Positions 37,300-47,006 are shown, numbered from the stretch's first letter. The stretch: DNA of 64,000 bases from Dyadobacter chenhuakuii (GCF_023821985.2 NZ_CP098805.1:1488001-1552000); one strand, 5' to 3'. The notes: a model not told the origin generated them from the sequence alone. Translations and numbers: made by a program.

Positions 37300-37342
37300 A
37301 ATGAAATCGAGATCGTGTTTAAATGACGATCTCGATTTCATT
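37300..37342 (-). terminator. Terminator of the tandem isomerase genes
   Basis: A perfect 17-bp hairpin (AATGAAATCGAGATCGT / ACGATCTCGATTTCATT, 9-nt loop) lies 10 bp past the stop codon of the 37353 gene on the minus strand, with a T-rich 3' side. Confidence 0.8.
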
Positions 37343-37352
37343 AAGTTTTCAA

Positions 37353-38219
37353 TCAGGCAATGTCACAGATCTGTACACATTGTTTTAGGGAAGCCAGCGG
37401 TTCACGTTTTGGAATAAATTCCTGCGCGACAAAACCTTTATAGCCGGTGTCGACAATGGCCTTCATGATAGCCGGGTAATACAACTCTTGCCCTTCGTCA
37501 ATTTCATTTCTGCCAGGAACTCCCCCAGTGTGATAATGACCGATGTATTTGTGATATTTTTTGATCGTTGCTATGACATCGCCCTCCATAATGGACATGT
37601 GATAAATGTCGTAGAGCAACTTAAAGTTTTCAGAGCCAACCATTTCGCACAAGCCTGCACCCCATGAAGTATGATCGCACATGTAATCTTTGTGGTTCAC
37701 CTTACTGTTCAGCAATTCCATGATCATAGTAATTCCATGCTTTTCGGCCGAGGGCATTAACCTTCTTAATCCGATTGCACAGTTACGCATACCGTCAATG
37801 TCGGACATGCCACGTCGGTTGCCCGAAAAACAAATGACTGTTGAATATCCCGCTTCCTTTAATTTGGGAAAAAGATCTTCGTAGCTTTTTACAAGCTCGT
37901 CATGTAATGCAAGATCATTAAAGCCTTTTTCAATTCCCATCCCGGCGCCGTTTGGCAATGCACAGGTCAGGCCATATTTTTTAAGTGTTGGCCAATCTTC
38001 TGGACCTAGTAATTCGATGGACGTTATGCCCATTTCCTTACATTCTTTTGCAAAGGTGTCCAGCGGAATTTTGCCATAACACCATTTACAAACCGAATGA
38101 TTAATCTTGCCATTTAGTTTTGAACCTAAGGCTTTTTCATTTGCAGCAAAAACTTCGGACAGTGAAAGCACGCCGATGCCTGCGGCTAAACTCTTTAATA
38201 CAGATCGTCTCGTAGACAT
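37353..38219 (-). CDS. Sugar phosphate isomerase/epimerase-like TIM barrel, Tat-type signal (copy 1)
   Basis: The ATG at 38219 gives 288 residues beginning MSTRRSVLKSLAAG, a twin-arginine-type signal followed by a hydrophobic core. The rest is an AP-endonuclease-family-2/xylose-isomerase-like TIM barrel (ITSIELLGPEDWP, CFSGNRRGMSD, TMIMELLNSKVNHKDYMC, YDIYHMSIMEGDVI, FVAQEFIP) with the Glu, His and Asp pattern that binds a metal. It resembles hydroxypyruvate isomerase and inosose/ketose epimerases; the substrate is unknown. It is a close tandem paralog of the next gene upstream (38245), with long identical stretches and only a 25-bp gap, so it arose by local duplication. It lies at the end of the PVC-cytochrome unit. 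Confidence 0.87.
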   Translation of the reverse strand: MSTRRSVLKSLAAGIGVLSLSEVFAANEKALGSKLNGKINHSVCKWCYGKIPLDTFAKECKEMGITSIELLGPEDWPTLKKYGLTCALPNGAGMGIEKGFNDLALHDELVKSYEDLFPKLKEAGYSTVICFSGNRRGMSDIDGMRNCAIGLRRLMPSAEKHGITMIMELLNSKVNHKDYMCDHTSWGAGLCEMVGSENFKLLYDIYHMSIMEGDVIATIKKYHKYIGHYHTGGVPGRNEIDEGQELYYPAIMKAIVDTGYKGFVAQEFIPKREPLASLKQCVQICDIA

Positions 38220-38244
38220 ATAAGTAAGTATTTTAAAATAAATA

Positions 38245-39138
38245 TCAGGCGATGTCACAAATGGTTACACCCTGTTTCAACGATGCGATGTCATCTTTAC
38301 GGCTTGGAATAAACTCCTGACCTACAAAGCCTTTGTAACCGGTTTCGACGATTGCTTTCATGATCGTAGGGTAATACAATTCCTGCGTTTCGTCAATTTC
38401 ATTCCGTCCGGGAACGCCGCCTGTGTGATAATGGGCAATGTATTTGTGGTATTTTTTGATTGTCGCAATCACGTCACCTTCCTGAATTTGCATGTGATAG
38501 ATGTCGTAAAGAAGCTTGAATTTCTCCGAGCCAACCATATCGCAAAGGGCTGCCCCCCACTCTGTCCGGTCGCACTGGTAATCCCGGTGGTTCACCTTGC
38601 TGTTGAGCAATTCCATTACCAAAGTTACATTGTGCTTTTCCGCAGTTGGGATTAGTTTTTTGAGTCCGACCGCGCAGTTACGCAAGCCGTCTGTGTCAGA
38701 CATGCCCCGGCGGTTTCCCGAAAAGCAAATAATTTTGTCATAACCTGCCGCCCGAACTTTTGGGATCACATCTTCAAAACCTTTGATTAGCTCCTCATGG
38801 TTAGCTGGATCGTTAAAGCCTTTTTCAATATTTCTGGTCAGGCCCTCGCCCCATGGCAACGCGCAGGTTAGTCCGTGCTTTTTAATGATCGGCCATTCGG
38901 CAGGCCCCAGAAGCTCTATGGAAGTTATGCCGATTTTCTTGCAGTCCTGTGCGAAAGTTTCCAGAGGGATCTTCCCATAGCACCATTTACAAACGGAGTG
39001 ATTGATCTTGCCATTGAGTTTCGGACCTAATGCTTTTTCCGATGCGGCAAATGCTTCTGCCAAAGAAACCGGTAAAGTCATTAATCCCGCGCTGGTGGCA
39101 ATATTTTTTAAAACAGAACGTCTTTCGATACGTTTCAT
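38245..39138 (-). CDS. Sugar phosphate isomerase/epimerase-like TIM barrel, Tat-type signal (copy 2)
   Basis: The ATG at 39138 (or 39144) gives about 297 residues beginning MKRIERRSVLKNIATSAG, again a twin-arginine-type signal. The barrel shows the same blocks as its paralog downstream (IELLGPAEWP, CFSGNRRGMSD, ELLNSKVNHRDYQC, YDIYHMQIQEGDVI, FVGQEFIPSR). Tat export would fit a cofactor- or metal-loaded periplasmic enzyme. The pair probably acts on the same class of ketose or keto-sugar at two rates or on two isomers, which is inference. The preceding gene is the PVC-type heme protein, separated by a terminator hairpin (39164-39204). Confidence 0.87.
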   Translation of the reverse strand: MKRIERRSVLKNIATSAGLMTLPVSLAEAFAASEKALGPKLNGKINHSVCKWCYGKIPLETFAQDCKKIGITSIELLGPAEWPIIKKHGLTCALPWGEGLTRNIEKGFNDPANHEELIKGFEDVIPKVRAAGYDKIICFSGNRRGMSDTDGLRNCAVGLKKLIPTAEKHNVTLVMELLNSKVNHRDYQCDRTEWGAALCDMVGSEKFKLLYDIYHMQIQEGDVIATIKKYHKYIAHYHTGGVPGRNEIDETQELYYPTIMKAIVETGYKGFVGQEFIPSRKDDIASLKQGVTICDIA

Positions 39139-39163
39139 TTGCATGCAGAAAATTGTGGAACTG

Positions 39164-39204
39164 GATAAAAAAGTAGTGGTGCAAGGGATTCCCTGCACCA
39201 CTAT
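39164..39204 (-). terminator. Terminator or intercistronic hairpin after the PVC heme protein
   Basis: On the minus strand the hairpin TAGTGGTGCA-GGG / CCC-TTGCACCACTA (one bulge) is followed by CTTTTTTA. It lies about 43 bp past the stop codon at 39247 and may either end the transcript or reduce expression of the two isomerase genes beyond. Confidence 0.75.
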
Positions 39205-39246
39205 ATTAAGCTTAATAAAACATAATCTACTCAAAAAATCAATGAT

Positions 39247-41943
39247 CTATTTCCCGCCTTTCGGAGCCGAAGCTTCGGTATAAATCGGGTTATTTTTATT
39301 GCCTCCTGACATCAGGTAAGCAACCAGATCTCTTAATTCATTCGGATTCAAACCGTTGATCAAGCCTGGAAGCATGACAGAAACGGTTGACATTTTAGTA
39401 GATGCAACCTCTTTTTTGCTGATCTTGCGGATCGTTTTAGAATCAAACGGGTTCTGGGCAATGTAATAAGCGTTAGCATCTTCATTGATCTGACGACCTA
39501 CAATTGACTCTCCCGATTTCATTGTATAAGCGACTGATCCAAACTGGTCCGAAATCGTTTTGTTCGGATCAATAATTGATTCCAGCATGTCTTTGGCCGA
39601 GAAACGTGTTCCGAGTTGTGTCAAATCTGGTCCTACATCATTGCCTTCGCCCTGAATTACGTGGCAACGGTTGCAAAGTACAGCCGAAAAAATCATCTTG
39701 CCTTTATCGAAATCGCGGTTAGCAAGGCTGTCCTGAACAAGCGCAACGGCTTCATCCAGCTTCCAGGCACGTCCGGGTCCTTTTGGCGAGTACATTTTTA
39801 CCAGATCGTTACCGGTGCCGGTAAGTAACTCAGCACCAGACAGTTTGTTATAATAAGCAACCTTATCCTTCGGAACGTTTTTCAATGCCAGTTGTCGCGC
39901 CTTGTCTATAAATCCAATGTAGCTGCGACCACCCTGATAGCTGAATGCCTTGGCGAACCATTTGAAATATTGTTCACTCAATTGTGGCGTCCAGCCTGTT
40001 TTGGCGCTGCTCAACATGATTGCGTAGAACATCTGCTGTTGTGGCGGCATTTTTTCCAGAAGACCAGCCAAATCAAGACCATATTGAGGGTTTCTCAAAA
40101 TAAGGTCGGCAGAAGCTGTCACCATTTCATTGTCCTTATCATCAAATTTCTCATTCTTCTGGATCAGCGCAAGCGTTTTTTCAACGGCTTTCGGCGCTTC
40201 GAGAGTGATCAGGATTTTGCTTAAAAAACGGTTCTGCAAAGCACTCGGAGATGGATATTTTGGATTCAAGTAAGCGATTACTGCTTGCTTTGTTGCCGCA
40301 TCCGGCTGTCCTGTGCGGTAAAGCGTCACTTCGACAGCGCGAAGCAGTGCTTGTTTTTGAAGATCATTCAGCTTCGCATAGTCGATCTTGGTAAGTCCGT
40401 TTAAAATAGGCCCTCCTACTTTTGTAGAATCTCCTTCGCGCGCCAACGCTATGGATGCATAAATCAATGTTTGCGGGTCTTTTTCAGCATAAACTTTTTG
40501 TTCCCATTCTGCAACAGGCTGATGTTCAATTGCTAAGCGTGCTGCAAAGCGCAGGAAACGATCAGGACTTTTCAAATATGGCCATGAAGTTTCTACTGCT
40601 TTTGGATCTTTTACTGCATGGAATTTTTCCAGATCTGTGCGTTGCTTGTGTTCTGCCGTAAGCACAGGCTTTACTGTATTTGCACCAGCCGGGATATTTT
40701 TGTAGTCTCCATAATACACCCGGTAAAGGTCAGATTCCAGGCGGCGGCCACCGGTTAGGAAATACAATGCGCCATCCGGACCGATTGCTCCGTCTGTAAG
40801 AGGAAGTGGTGCTCCTGACAGAAACTCTTCGTGATCTGCCGAGTATGTTGAACCGTTTGGTTTCAAATGCAAACCGTGAACGATACCAAAACTCCAGTCA
40901 AATGCCAGGAGCGTGTTTTTGTATTTCGCCGGGAACCTTGCCTCGTTCAGGTAAATGAGGTTTGTAGGCGATCCCTGGCCAATGTTCATGATCGGTGAAA
41001 GGAAGTCCGCGAATGCTGGCGACGTGTTGGCTGAGCCTGTTCTCCATCCATAATCACCACCGCTGGTTGCGTGACAAACGCGGGTTGGGCGATACCATGG
41101 TGTACCGAAATCCCATTCCATATCCGAATCATAGATGAAAAGATCACCTGCTTCATTGAAAGCAATGTCATACGAGTTACGGTAACCTGCACTTACAAGT
41201 TCCCAGGATTTTCCTTCCGGATCCGTTTTCGCGATCCAGCCGCCTGGCGCATGTCTATCAGCTGCGTGTCCGCGAGGGTCTTTGATGAATGGGAAAAGAT
41301 TGTCATTTTTCCAATTAGGCATCAGCCGATAGCTGTCCATTTTCGGAAGATCGGTGAAGTTACCGGCAACCACATAAAGCGATTTTTTGTCTGGTGAAAG
41401 CACAATGCTGTGCGGTCCGTGCTCTCCTTCGCCTTTCAATGGCTTAATCAATGTGATCTTGTCATATTGATCATTACCGTCTGTATCCTGCAACCGGTAA
41501 AAACCGCTTCCTTTCGGAAATTTGGTGCTTTCGCGGTTGTTGATCATTACATAAAGGCTGTTAAACGCATATAACAGACCATGCGCATAACCCATTGCCA
41601 CCTTCGCAGTATCGCCTTCCACTTTCAAAGCTTCCACCTTTGGTTTTTCAGTAGAGCCGATTGGAGGCAATACAAGCCGGAACAAACCGCCATACTGATC
41701 AGATGTGATCATCCGTCCTTTGTCATCAAATGTCATGGAAACCCACGAACCATTTTTTTCCTCGGAAGGACTATATAAATGTTCTGCTTTAAAGCCTTCG
41801 GGCAGTTTGATTTTATCCACCTTTGAACCCGGCGGACGGTGTTTGGCAGTTCGGTTACTGAGCATAACCCCGCAGAAAACGCCTACTGCAAGCAGCACGG
41901 CGAGTGTCATAGGAAGTTTAGACCATTGTTTTTTAGTGTACAT
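39247..41943 (-). CDS. PVC-type heme-binding protein: beta-propeller dehydrogenase plus cytochrome c
   Basis: This 898-residue protein has an N-terminal membrane anchor (about 10-30), a beta-propeller resembling sorbosone/glucose dehydrogenases (about 45-430), a helical HEAT-like region (about 450-700), and a C-terminal cytochrome c domain with the heme site C757-N-R-C-H761 and a later methionine-rich segment. Such proteins, first noted in planctomycetes and Verrucomicrobia, are thought to oxidise sugars or polyols in the periplasm and pass electrons to the chain. The pocket residues and the cofactor (PQQ or none) cannot be read from sequence. It heads the unit 41943-37353 and has its own copy of the shared promoter (42053-42094). 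Confidence 0.9.
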   Translation of the reverse strand: MYTKKQWSKLPMTLAVLLAVGVFCGVMLSNRTAKHRPPGSKVDKIKLPEGFKAEHLYSPSEEKNGSWVSMTFDDKGRMITSDQYGGLFRLVLPPIGSTEKPKVEALKVEGDTAKVAMGYAHGLLYAFNSLYVMINNRESTKFPKGSGFYRLQDTDGNDQYDKITLIKPLKGEGEHGPHSIVLSPDKKSLYVVAGNFTDLPKMDSYRLMPNWKNDNLFPFIKDPRGHAADRHAPGGWIAKTDPEGKSWELVSAGYRNSYDIAFNEAGDLFIYDSDMEWDFGTPWYRPTRVCHATSGGDYGWRTGSANTSPAFADFLSPIMNIGQGSPTNLIYLNEARFPAKYKNTLLAFDWSFGIVHGLHLKPNGSTYSADHEEFLSGAPLPLTDGAIGPDGALYFLTGGRRLESDLYRVYYGDYKNIPAGANTVKPVLTAEHKQRTDLEKFHAVKDPKAVETSWPYLKSPDRFLRFAARLAIEHQPVAEWEQKVYAEKDPQTLIYASIALAREGDSTKVGGPILNGLTKIDYAKLNDLQKQALLRAVEVTLYRTGQPDAATKQAVIAYLNPKYPSPSALQNRFLSKILITLEAPKAVEKTLALIQKNEKFDDKDNEMVTASADLILRNPQYGLDLAGLLEKMPPQQQMFYAIMLSSAKTGWTPQLSEQYFKWFAKAFSYQGGRSYIGFIDKARQLALKNVPKDKVAYYNKLSGAELLTGTGNDLVKMYSPKGPGRAWKLDEAVALVQDSLANRDFDKGKMIFSAVLCNRCHVIQGEGNDVGPDLTQLGTRFSAKDMLESIIDPNKTISDQFGSVAYTMKSGESIVGRQINEDANAYYIAQNPFDSKTIRKISKKEVASTKMSTVSVMLPGLINGLNPNELRDLVAYLMSGGNKNNPIYTEASAPKGGK

Positions 41944-42052
41944 TTTACAGCTAAGAGTTAAGTAAATATGAAAAAAGCATTCGTTCAGGGTGAAACTGGA
42001 ATTTTACATTCTTTAATAAAGCAAATTTAAACTTCAAATAATCTGATAGATA

Positions 42053-42094
42053 CAATATTAAGACGAAACGCTATTTTGACTATCCTGTTGTGTC
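42053..42094 (-). promoter_or_regulatory. Shared regulon promoter, copy A (PVC heme protein)
   Basis: On the minus strand GACACAACAGGATAGTC (42078-42094) is followed by exactly 17 bp and TAATATTG (42053-42060). The first block is two GACAnnn/GGATAGT-like half-sites 10 bp apart. The box lies about 110 bp before the start codon at 41943. Three further copies (47208, 51372, 56471) have the same spacing. Confidence 0.75.
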
Positions 42095-42103
42095 GGGGAA
42101 GTT

Positions 42104-42256
42104 CAATGAGTGAATGAGTCAATTAGTGAATGACTCAATGAGTGAATGAGTGAATGCATTTAAATGAAAAATGAGTGAATGATGAAATCATTGAATCGCA
42201 ATTCAAATATTCACTCATTCACTCATTCACTCATTCAACATTGACTCATTCAATCA
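42104..42256. repeat. Octanucleotide (GAGTGAAT)n repeat with inverted arms, copy 2
   Basis: The left side (42104-42180) holds about eight degenerate copies of GAGTGAAT, and the right side (about 42208-42250) five copies of its reverse complement (ATTCACTC), so the segment can fold into a long stem. It starts right at the stop codon of the SusD gene (42257) and could act as its transcription or 3'-end barrier. It is the same repeat as at 31149-31208. Confidence 0.8.
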
Positions 42257-43765
42257 TTAAAAATGCGGCGTTAACGCTGCTTCTACTGCCGGCAGACCGT
42301 AATAGTCGTCCAGGACTGTGAATGCGTTTGGCGGAGGAACGGCTCCTTTGGGGAAGTAGTAAGCTTGTGGATTGGCTTTTACTTTTGCCCCATAAGCGCC
42401 GATGATCTCCTTCACACGACCGGTGCGGGTGAGGTCGAACCAGCGCTTGTTTTCGAATGCAAGCTCAACACGTCTTTCCTTGAAGATCGCTTCACGCATG
42501 GTTGCTTGCGATGTCGCTTTTGTTGCGGCAAGGCCTGCGCGGGTACGAACCTGGTTGAGGTAGGTGGCTGCTTCGGCTGGTTTTCCTAATTCGTTAAGCG
42601 TTTCTGCCATGAAGAGCAACACCTCTGAATAACGGTAAACGGGCCAGTTCTGACCAGTGTTGTTATGCAGTGAGTGCGGCTTTGCATATTTTTTGATATA
42701 CGGATAAGTCTTATTTTCTGCAAGACTTCCGCTCAAAGTCACATAACCAATGGAAATGTCTTTCCGCTTGTCACCTGTTTCATAAGCTGCGATCAGATCC
42801 GGCGTAGGAATGTTGTTACTTTCCTGCGAAGTGGCCTGAGGGTTTGACGTGCCCGTAAGCGGCGCGATTTCAGTTGCGGAAATTGGCGAAGGGATAAAAC
42901 GATAAATCTGATTACCATTGTACCCGGCCGATCCTTCCATATACTGGATCTCAAACACCGATTCTGCATTGTTCTTGTTTGCAGTCGTTGTCGAGAATGC
43001 ATTGGTATAATCCGGCATCAGCGAATAGCCGTCGTTTGTGATCACATCCTTTAACACCGGTTCGGCCAAAGCCCATTTTTTCTGGGTAATGTAAAGGTTG
43101 GCCAACAATGTTTTCGCAGCACCCGAAGTGGCACGGCCTGCTTCCTGTTTTGCTTTATTCAGCAACAGGCCACCCGCTTCTTTTGCGTCCTTTTCTATTT
43201 GTGCATAAATCTCTTCGGTGCTGGCCAGCGGCGATGCAGCATCTTCACGTCCGACAACAGGCACAAGGTGAAGCGGCACTTTTCCGAACAGCCGCACAAG
43301 GTCAAAGTATGCAAATGCCCTTAGGAACAACGCCTGACCTTTCAGGTTTTTCTTGCGATCTTCTGCGAAATCCACACCGTCAATCAGTGCGAGAATTTGG
43401 TTCGCTCTTGCAATAATCTGATAATTAAGACGATACTGAACCAGTACGTTGTCATTTGCAGTAACACCTCCCGCAGTCGGAACCGCGAAGTCGGCAACGT
43501 TTTCAGTTGCGTCCACCGCACCGTAGAGGGTGTTTCTTGCATAATACGTATTATCCGAATGCATTTCCTCCAACACCCAGGCACGTTCGTTGTACATCTG
43601 GCGGAACGGAACATAGGCAGCATTGACAGCCTGTTGAAAATCCGATTCCGTTTTGAAAAATATTCCGTAGCTCAATGCCGTTTCCGGGATAACAGTCAGG
43701 AATTCTTCGCGGCATCCTGCTAACGCAAATGTCAGGAACCAGGTCGCTATATATCTTTTTTTCAT
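42257..43765 (-). CDS. SusD/RagB family outer-membrane lipoprotein (pair 1)
   Basis: This 502-residue protein has lipobox cysteine C18 (FALAGC) and the SusD architecture: an N-terminal helical TPR-like part (FQQAVNAAYVPFRQMYNERAW, ARANQILALIDG, KGQALFLRAFAYFDLVRLFG) and the C-terminal block (KTYPYIKKYA, VYRYSEVLLFMAETLNELG, RRVELAFENKRWFDLTRTGR). It caps the SusC transporter 37 bp upstream and helps capture the ligand at the cell surface. The ligand is not predictable from sequence. The octanucleotide repeat lies immediately after its stop codon. Confidence 0.95.
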   Translation of the reverse strand: MKKRYIATWFLTFALAGCREEFLTVIPETALSYGIFFKTESDFQQAVNAAYVPFRQMYNERAWVLEEMHSDNTYYARNTLYGAVDATENVADFAVPTAGGVTANDNVLVQYRLNYQIIARANQILALIDGVDFAEDRKKNLKGQALFLRAFAYFDLVRLFGKVPLHLVPVVGREDAASPLASTEEIYAQIEKDAKEAGGLLLNKAKQEAGRATSGAAKTLLANLYITQKKWALAEPVLKDVITNDGYSLMPDYTNAFSTTTANKNNAESVFEIQYMEGSAGYNGNQIYRFIPSPISATEIAPLTGTSNPQATSQESNNIPTPDLIAAYETGDKRKDISIGYVTLSGSLAENKTYPYIKKYAKPHSLHNNTGQNWPVYRYSEVLLFMAETLNELGKPAEAATYLNQVRTRAGLAATKATSQATMREAIFKERRVELAFENKRWFDLTRTGRVKEIIGAYGAKVKANPQAYYFPKGAVPPPNAFTVLDDYYGLPAVEAALTPHF

Positions 43766-43802
43766 CTTCTGATAATTAATATTGAATTGAATGTTGGCTG
43801 GC

Positions 43803-46800
43803 TTAGAAATTCATGTTCACACCCAATGTCCATGTACGTGGAACCGGATAATTCGAGAAATCCACACCCTGGCTCAGGTTACCACCGTCACCATTACCAT
43901 CACCTTGTGCACTGGTTTCAGGGTTAGGTCCGCCCCAGTATTTGGTGAAAACATAAACCTGCTGGATTGAACCGTAAACACGGGCATTCTTGAAAAACTT
44001 ATTCACCTTACCAATGTTGTAGCCGATTGTAATGTTCTTGATCGTGAAATAAGAAGCGTCCGCTACAAAGTGCGAGCTGTTCCAGTCTCTCTCGATACCC
44101 GTGTAGTTACCGCCATTGTTAGTTGCTCCGTACATTCCATTACCCTCGCTGATCACCGTAGTCGCAACACCGATTCCATTAACTGTTGTGTTTTTAACAC
44201 GGAAACGATCTTTTACGCCCGCCACCATGTTGAATACACCGTCGAGGTTGGCCGTGCTGTAAAGGTGACGCACCCAAAGTTCGTTGCCATACGAGCCCGA
44301 TCCTGCAATAGAGAAATCCCAGTTGCCATATTTCAGATCGTTAACGATTCCGTAAGTAAATTTAGGAAATGGGTTACCGATAATGGTACGGTCATCTGCG
44401 TCGCCGCCGTATGTAATGGTGCCATCGCCATTCACATCTTTTAGTTTGATTGTTCCGATTGCTGAACGTCCGGGAATGATCGGCGAGTTAGCCAAATCTT
44501 CTGCGCTCCTGTAAAACCCTTCTTTCACCATTCCGTAAAACTGACCAAACGGTTGACCAACCTGTGTGATGTGGAATGATCCGTAAACACGATCGATGCC
44601 TGGTGCAAGTTCCATTACCTTATTTCTATTGAAAGAAATGTTGGCATTGGTTGTCCATTTCAGCTTTCCATCCAGGTTTCTGGTTGTCAAAGAAAATTCA
44701 TGGCCCCAGAATTTGATCTCACCAATGTTGTCATTGTAGAATGGGAAACCCGATTCCTGCGGAACCTGTACAGCATAAAGCAAATTAGTAGTCCGCTTCG
44801 TGTAGAAGTCATAAATGAACTGAATCCGGTCGTTGAATAAACCCAAGTCAAGTCCAATGTCAAATTGCTTGGTTGTTTCCCAGCCCAGGTTTCTGTTTGC
44901 CAAAGATGATACAACAGCACCAGTAGCCACATTTCCACCGAAAACAGCATTGGTAGTGTTGTTCACAAGCGCATATTGTGTGTAGTTACCAATGTTGTTG
45001 TTACCAATCACACCAAAGCTACCACGTACTTTCGCAAAGGAAACTTGTCTTACATTTTTAAGAAATTCTTCGTCAGATACGACCCAACCCGCAGATGCAG
45101 ACGGGAATGTTCCCCAAAGGTTATCTGATCCGAAACGCGACGAACCGTCCGCACGCACAGCGGCAGTGAACAGATATTTGCCTTTGTAATTGTAGGAAAG
45201 ACGGGATAGATAAGACGTCAATGCCCACTCGTTTGCACCGGTTTGTGTTCCGCCGCGGTTGATGTTGATCGCTCCCTGAACAGTTGGAAGTCTGTCATCC
45301 GTGTAAGTATCAGCCTGGATACGCGTAAAATCCTGACGGTAACGCTGCTGGGTATATCCCGCCAGTAATTCAAAGTTATGATCTCCGAAGCTGCGGTTGT
45401 AAACAGCCGTGTTCTCATTCAGCCAGCCCACGTTTTCCAGACTTTGGCGGATAGAAACAGCCGTTGTCGGGATTGCTACGTTAATATTACTGGTTGCCGT
45501 TGAAGGGTTGAAAAAGAAAAATTTGTTATTCTCGTATTCAATATTCAATGTAGCCCTCAATTTCAGTCCCTTAATCGGACTGTAAACAAGATATGTATTA
45601 CCTAGTAATTTGGTGTTCTTGTTTTCGTTAGTTAACTCTTCTGCTGCCCGCACCCAGTTTGGATACTGGAAAATGTTTCCGGTTCCCTCTGGAAAGGTGT
45701 TTACCTTAGTCAATTGACCATTTTCATCACGAATCGGCATAACCGGCCATGTATGCAATGCATTGAAAAGGATACCTGTCCCGCGGTCGCCATCGGTTCT
45801 CGGGGTGTTATCAAAAATATACTGAGGAGCAATGTTGAAGCCGATCTGTATCTTATCGGAAACGTCGTACTCAGAATTCATCCGTAGTGAATATCTTTTG
45901 TAATCGTTATTTACAACGACACCTTTTTGATTGAATATCCCCGCAACCAACGACGTTTTTAATTTGTCCTTATTGGAAGTGATTGTAAGGTTGTAACTCT
46001 GGATCGGTGCATTGCGCAAAACTGCATCATACCAGTCGTTATCTTTGTTTGCATATTGCTCTGGATTCTTAAATGCTTCCGGAACGGCTTTGTTCTCGTC
46101 CTCGAAAAGCTCCTTTTTGAACTGAGCAAATTCCTGAGCTGTCAGCATTTCCACGCGGCCTTTTTTAGGTACATTCTGGATACCGTAGTAAGCGGTAAAT
46201 CCCACATTGGTTTCACCTGGCTTGCCGCGTTTCGTTGTGATAAGCACAACGCCGTTGGCTGCACGCGAACCGTAAAGAGAGGTCGAGGCTGCGTCTTTCA
46301 ATACAGAAATATCTTCAATCTCATCCGGGTTCAATGCACCAATGTTACCAGTGATCGGGAAACCGTCAATAACATATAACGGGTCGCTACCCGCAGAAAC
46401 CGAAACCTGACCACGAACACGAACCGACATTCCCTGCCCTGGCTTACCGGTGGTTTGGTTGATCTGCACACCAGCAAGGCGTCCTTGCAGTTTTTGCGTG
46501 ATCTGGGAAACGGGCACGTCCTTAATGTCTGCCGCGCTAACTGTCTGAACAGCCCCTGTAATTTCTCTCTTTAACTGGCTACCATAACCTACAACAACCA
46601 CTTCGGTGAGTGCTTTGGAGTCTGTTGCAAGGGTTACGTCGATGGTTGCACCGGAACCAATCGCAACTTCCTGAGACAGAAAGCCTACCGAAGAAAAAAT
46701 CAATGTTCCGCCTGCATCAGGCACATTAATCGTGTAGGATCCTTCGGCGTCGGTAACGGTACCGGTCGTAGATCCTTTGAGTACAATGCTTACGCCAGGG

Positions 46801-47006
46801 ACTTTTTCGCCGGCTTCATCGCTAACCTTACCTTTAATGGTTTTGTCAACGGAAATGTTTTTGTTATTAAATACAGGATTAGGCGTAAAAAGCGGAGTTG
46901 CAACAGCCGAAATTCCGCAAGCAGTCCCAATGAGCACTTGACTCAGTGAAAGCTTGATCAGGGAATTCAACCGGGCACAATAGGATGATTGTCGAGATTG
47001 ATTCAT
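43803..47006 (-). CDS. SusC/RagA family TonB-dependent transporter (pair 1)
   Basis: This 1067-residue outer-membrane protein has a long N-terminal leader (about 45 residues), a carboxypeptidase-like beta domain (about 57-135: IKGKVSDEAGEKVPGVSIVLKG), a TonB-box-like LTEVVVVGYG, a plug (about 150-260: DVPVSQITQKLQGRLAGVQI, SDPLYVIDGFP, LKDAASTSLYGSRAANGVVLITTK) and a C-terminal beta-barrel ending in NMNF. It imports a nutrient with energy from TonB. It is 37 bp upstream of its SusD partner. Its promoter is copy B of the shared regulon box (47208-47249), about 200 bp before the ATG, leaving a long leader. Confidence 0.96.
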   Translation of the reverse strand: MNQSRQSSYCARLNSLIKLSLSQVLIGTACGISAVATPLFTPNPVFNNKNISVDKTIKGKVSDEAGEKVPGVSIVLKGSTTGTVTDAEGSYTINVPDAGGTLIFSSVGFLSQEVAIGSGATIDVTLATDSKALTEVVVVGYGSQLKREITGAVQTVSAADIKDVPVSQITQKLQGRLAGVQINQTTGKPGQGMSVRVRGQVSVSAGSDPLYVIDGFPITGNIGALNPDEIEDISVLKDAASTSLYGSRAANGVVLITTKRGKPGETNVGFTAYYGIQNVPKKGRVEMLTAQEFAQFKKELFEDENKAVPEAFKNPEQYANKDNDWYDAVLRNAPIQSYNLTITSNKDKLKTSLVAGIFNQKGVVVNNDYKRYSLRMNSEYDVSDKIQIGFNIAPQYIFDNTPRTDGDRGTGILFNALHTWPVMPIRDENGQLTKVNTFPEGTGNIFQYPNWVRAAEELTNENKNTKLLGNTYLVYSPIKGLKLRATLNIEYENNKFFFFNPSTATSNINVAIPTTAVSIRQSLENVGWLNENTAVYNRSFGDHNFELLAGYTQQRYRQDFTRIQADTYTDDRLPTVQGAININRGGTQTGANEWALTSYLSRLSYNYKGKYLFTAAVRADGSSRFGSDNLWGTFPSASAGWVVSDEEFLKNVRQVSFAKVRGSFGVIGNNNIGNYTQYALVNNTTNAVFGGNVATGAVVSSLANRNLGWETTKQFDIGLDLGLFNDRIQFIYDFYTKRTTNLLYAVQVPQESGFPFYNDNIGEIKFWGHEFSLTTRNLDGKLKWTTNANISFNRNKVMELAPGIDRVYGSFHITQVGQPFGQFYGMVKEGFYRSAEDLANSPIIPGRSAIGTIKLKDVNGDGTITYGGDADDRTIIGNPFPKFTYGIVNDLKYGNWDFSIAGSGSYGNELWVRHLYSTANLDGVFNMVAGVKDRFRVKNTTVNGIGVATTVISEGNGMYGATNNGGNYTGIERDWNSSHFVADASYFTIKNITIGYNIGKVNKFFKNARVYGSIQQVYVFTKYWGGPNPETSAQGDGNGDGGNLSQGVDFSNYPVPRTWTLGVNMNF

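Noticed and set aside
42104..42256. Possible CRISPR array in the octanucleotide repeat
   Set aside because: The unit is 8 bp and copies are directly adjacent, without unique spacers and without cas genes nearby.
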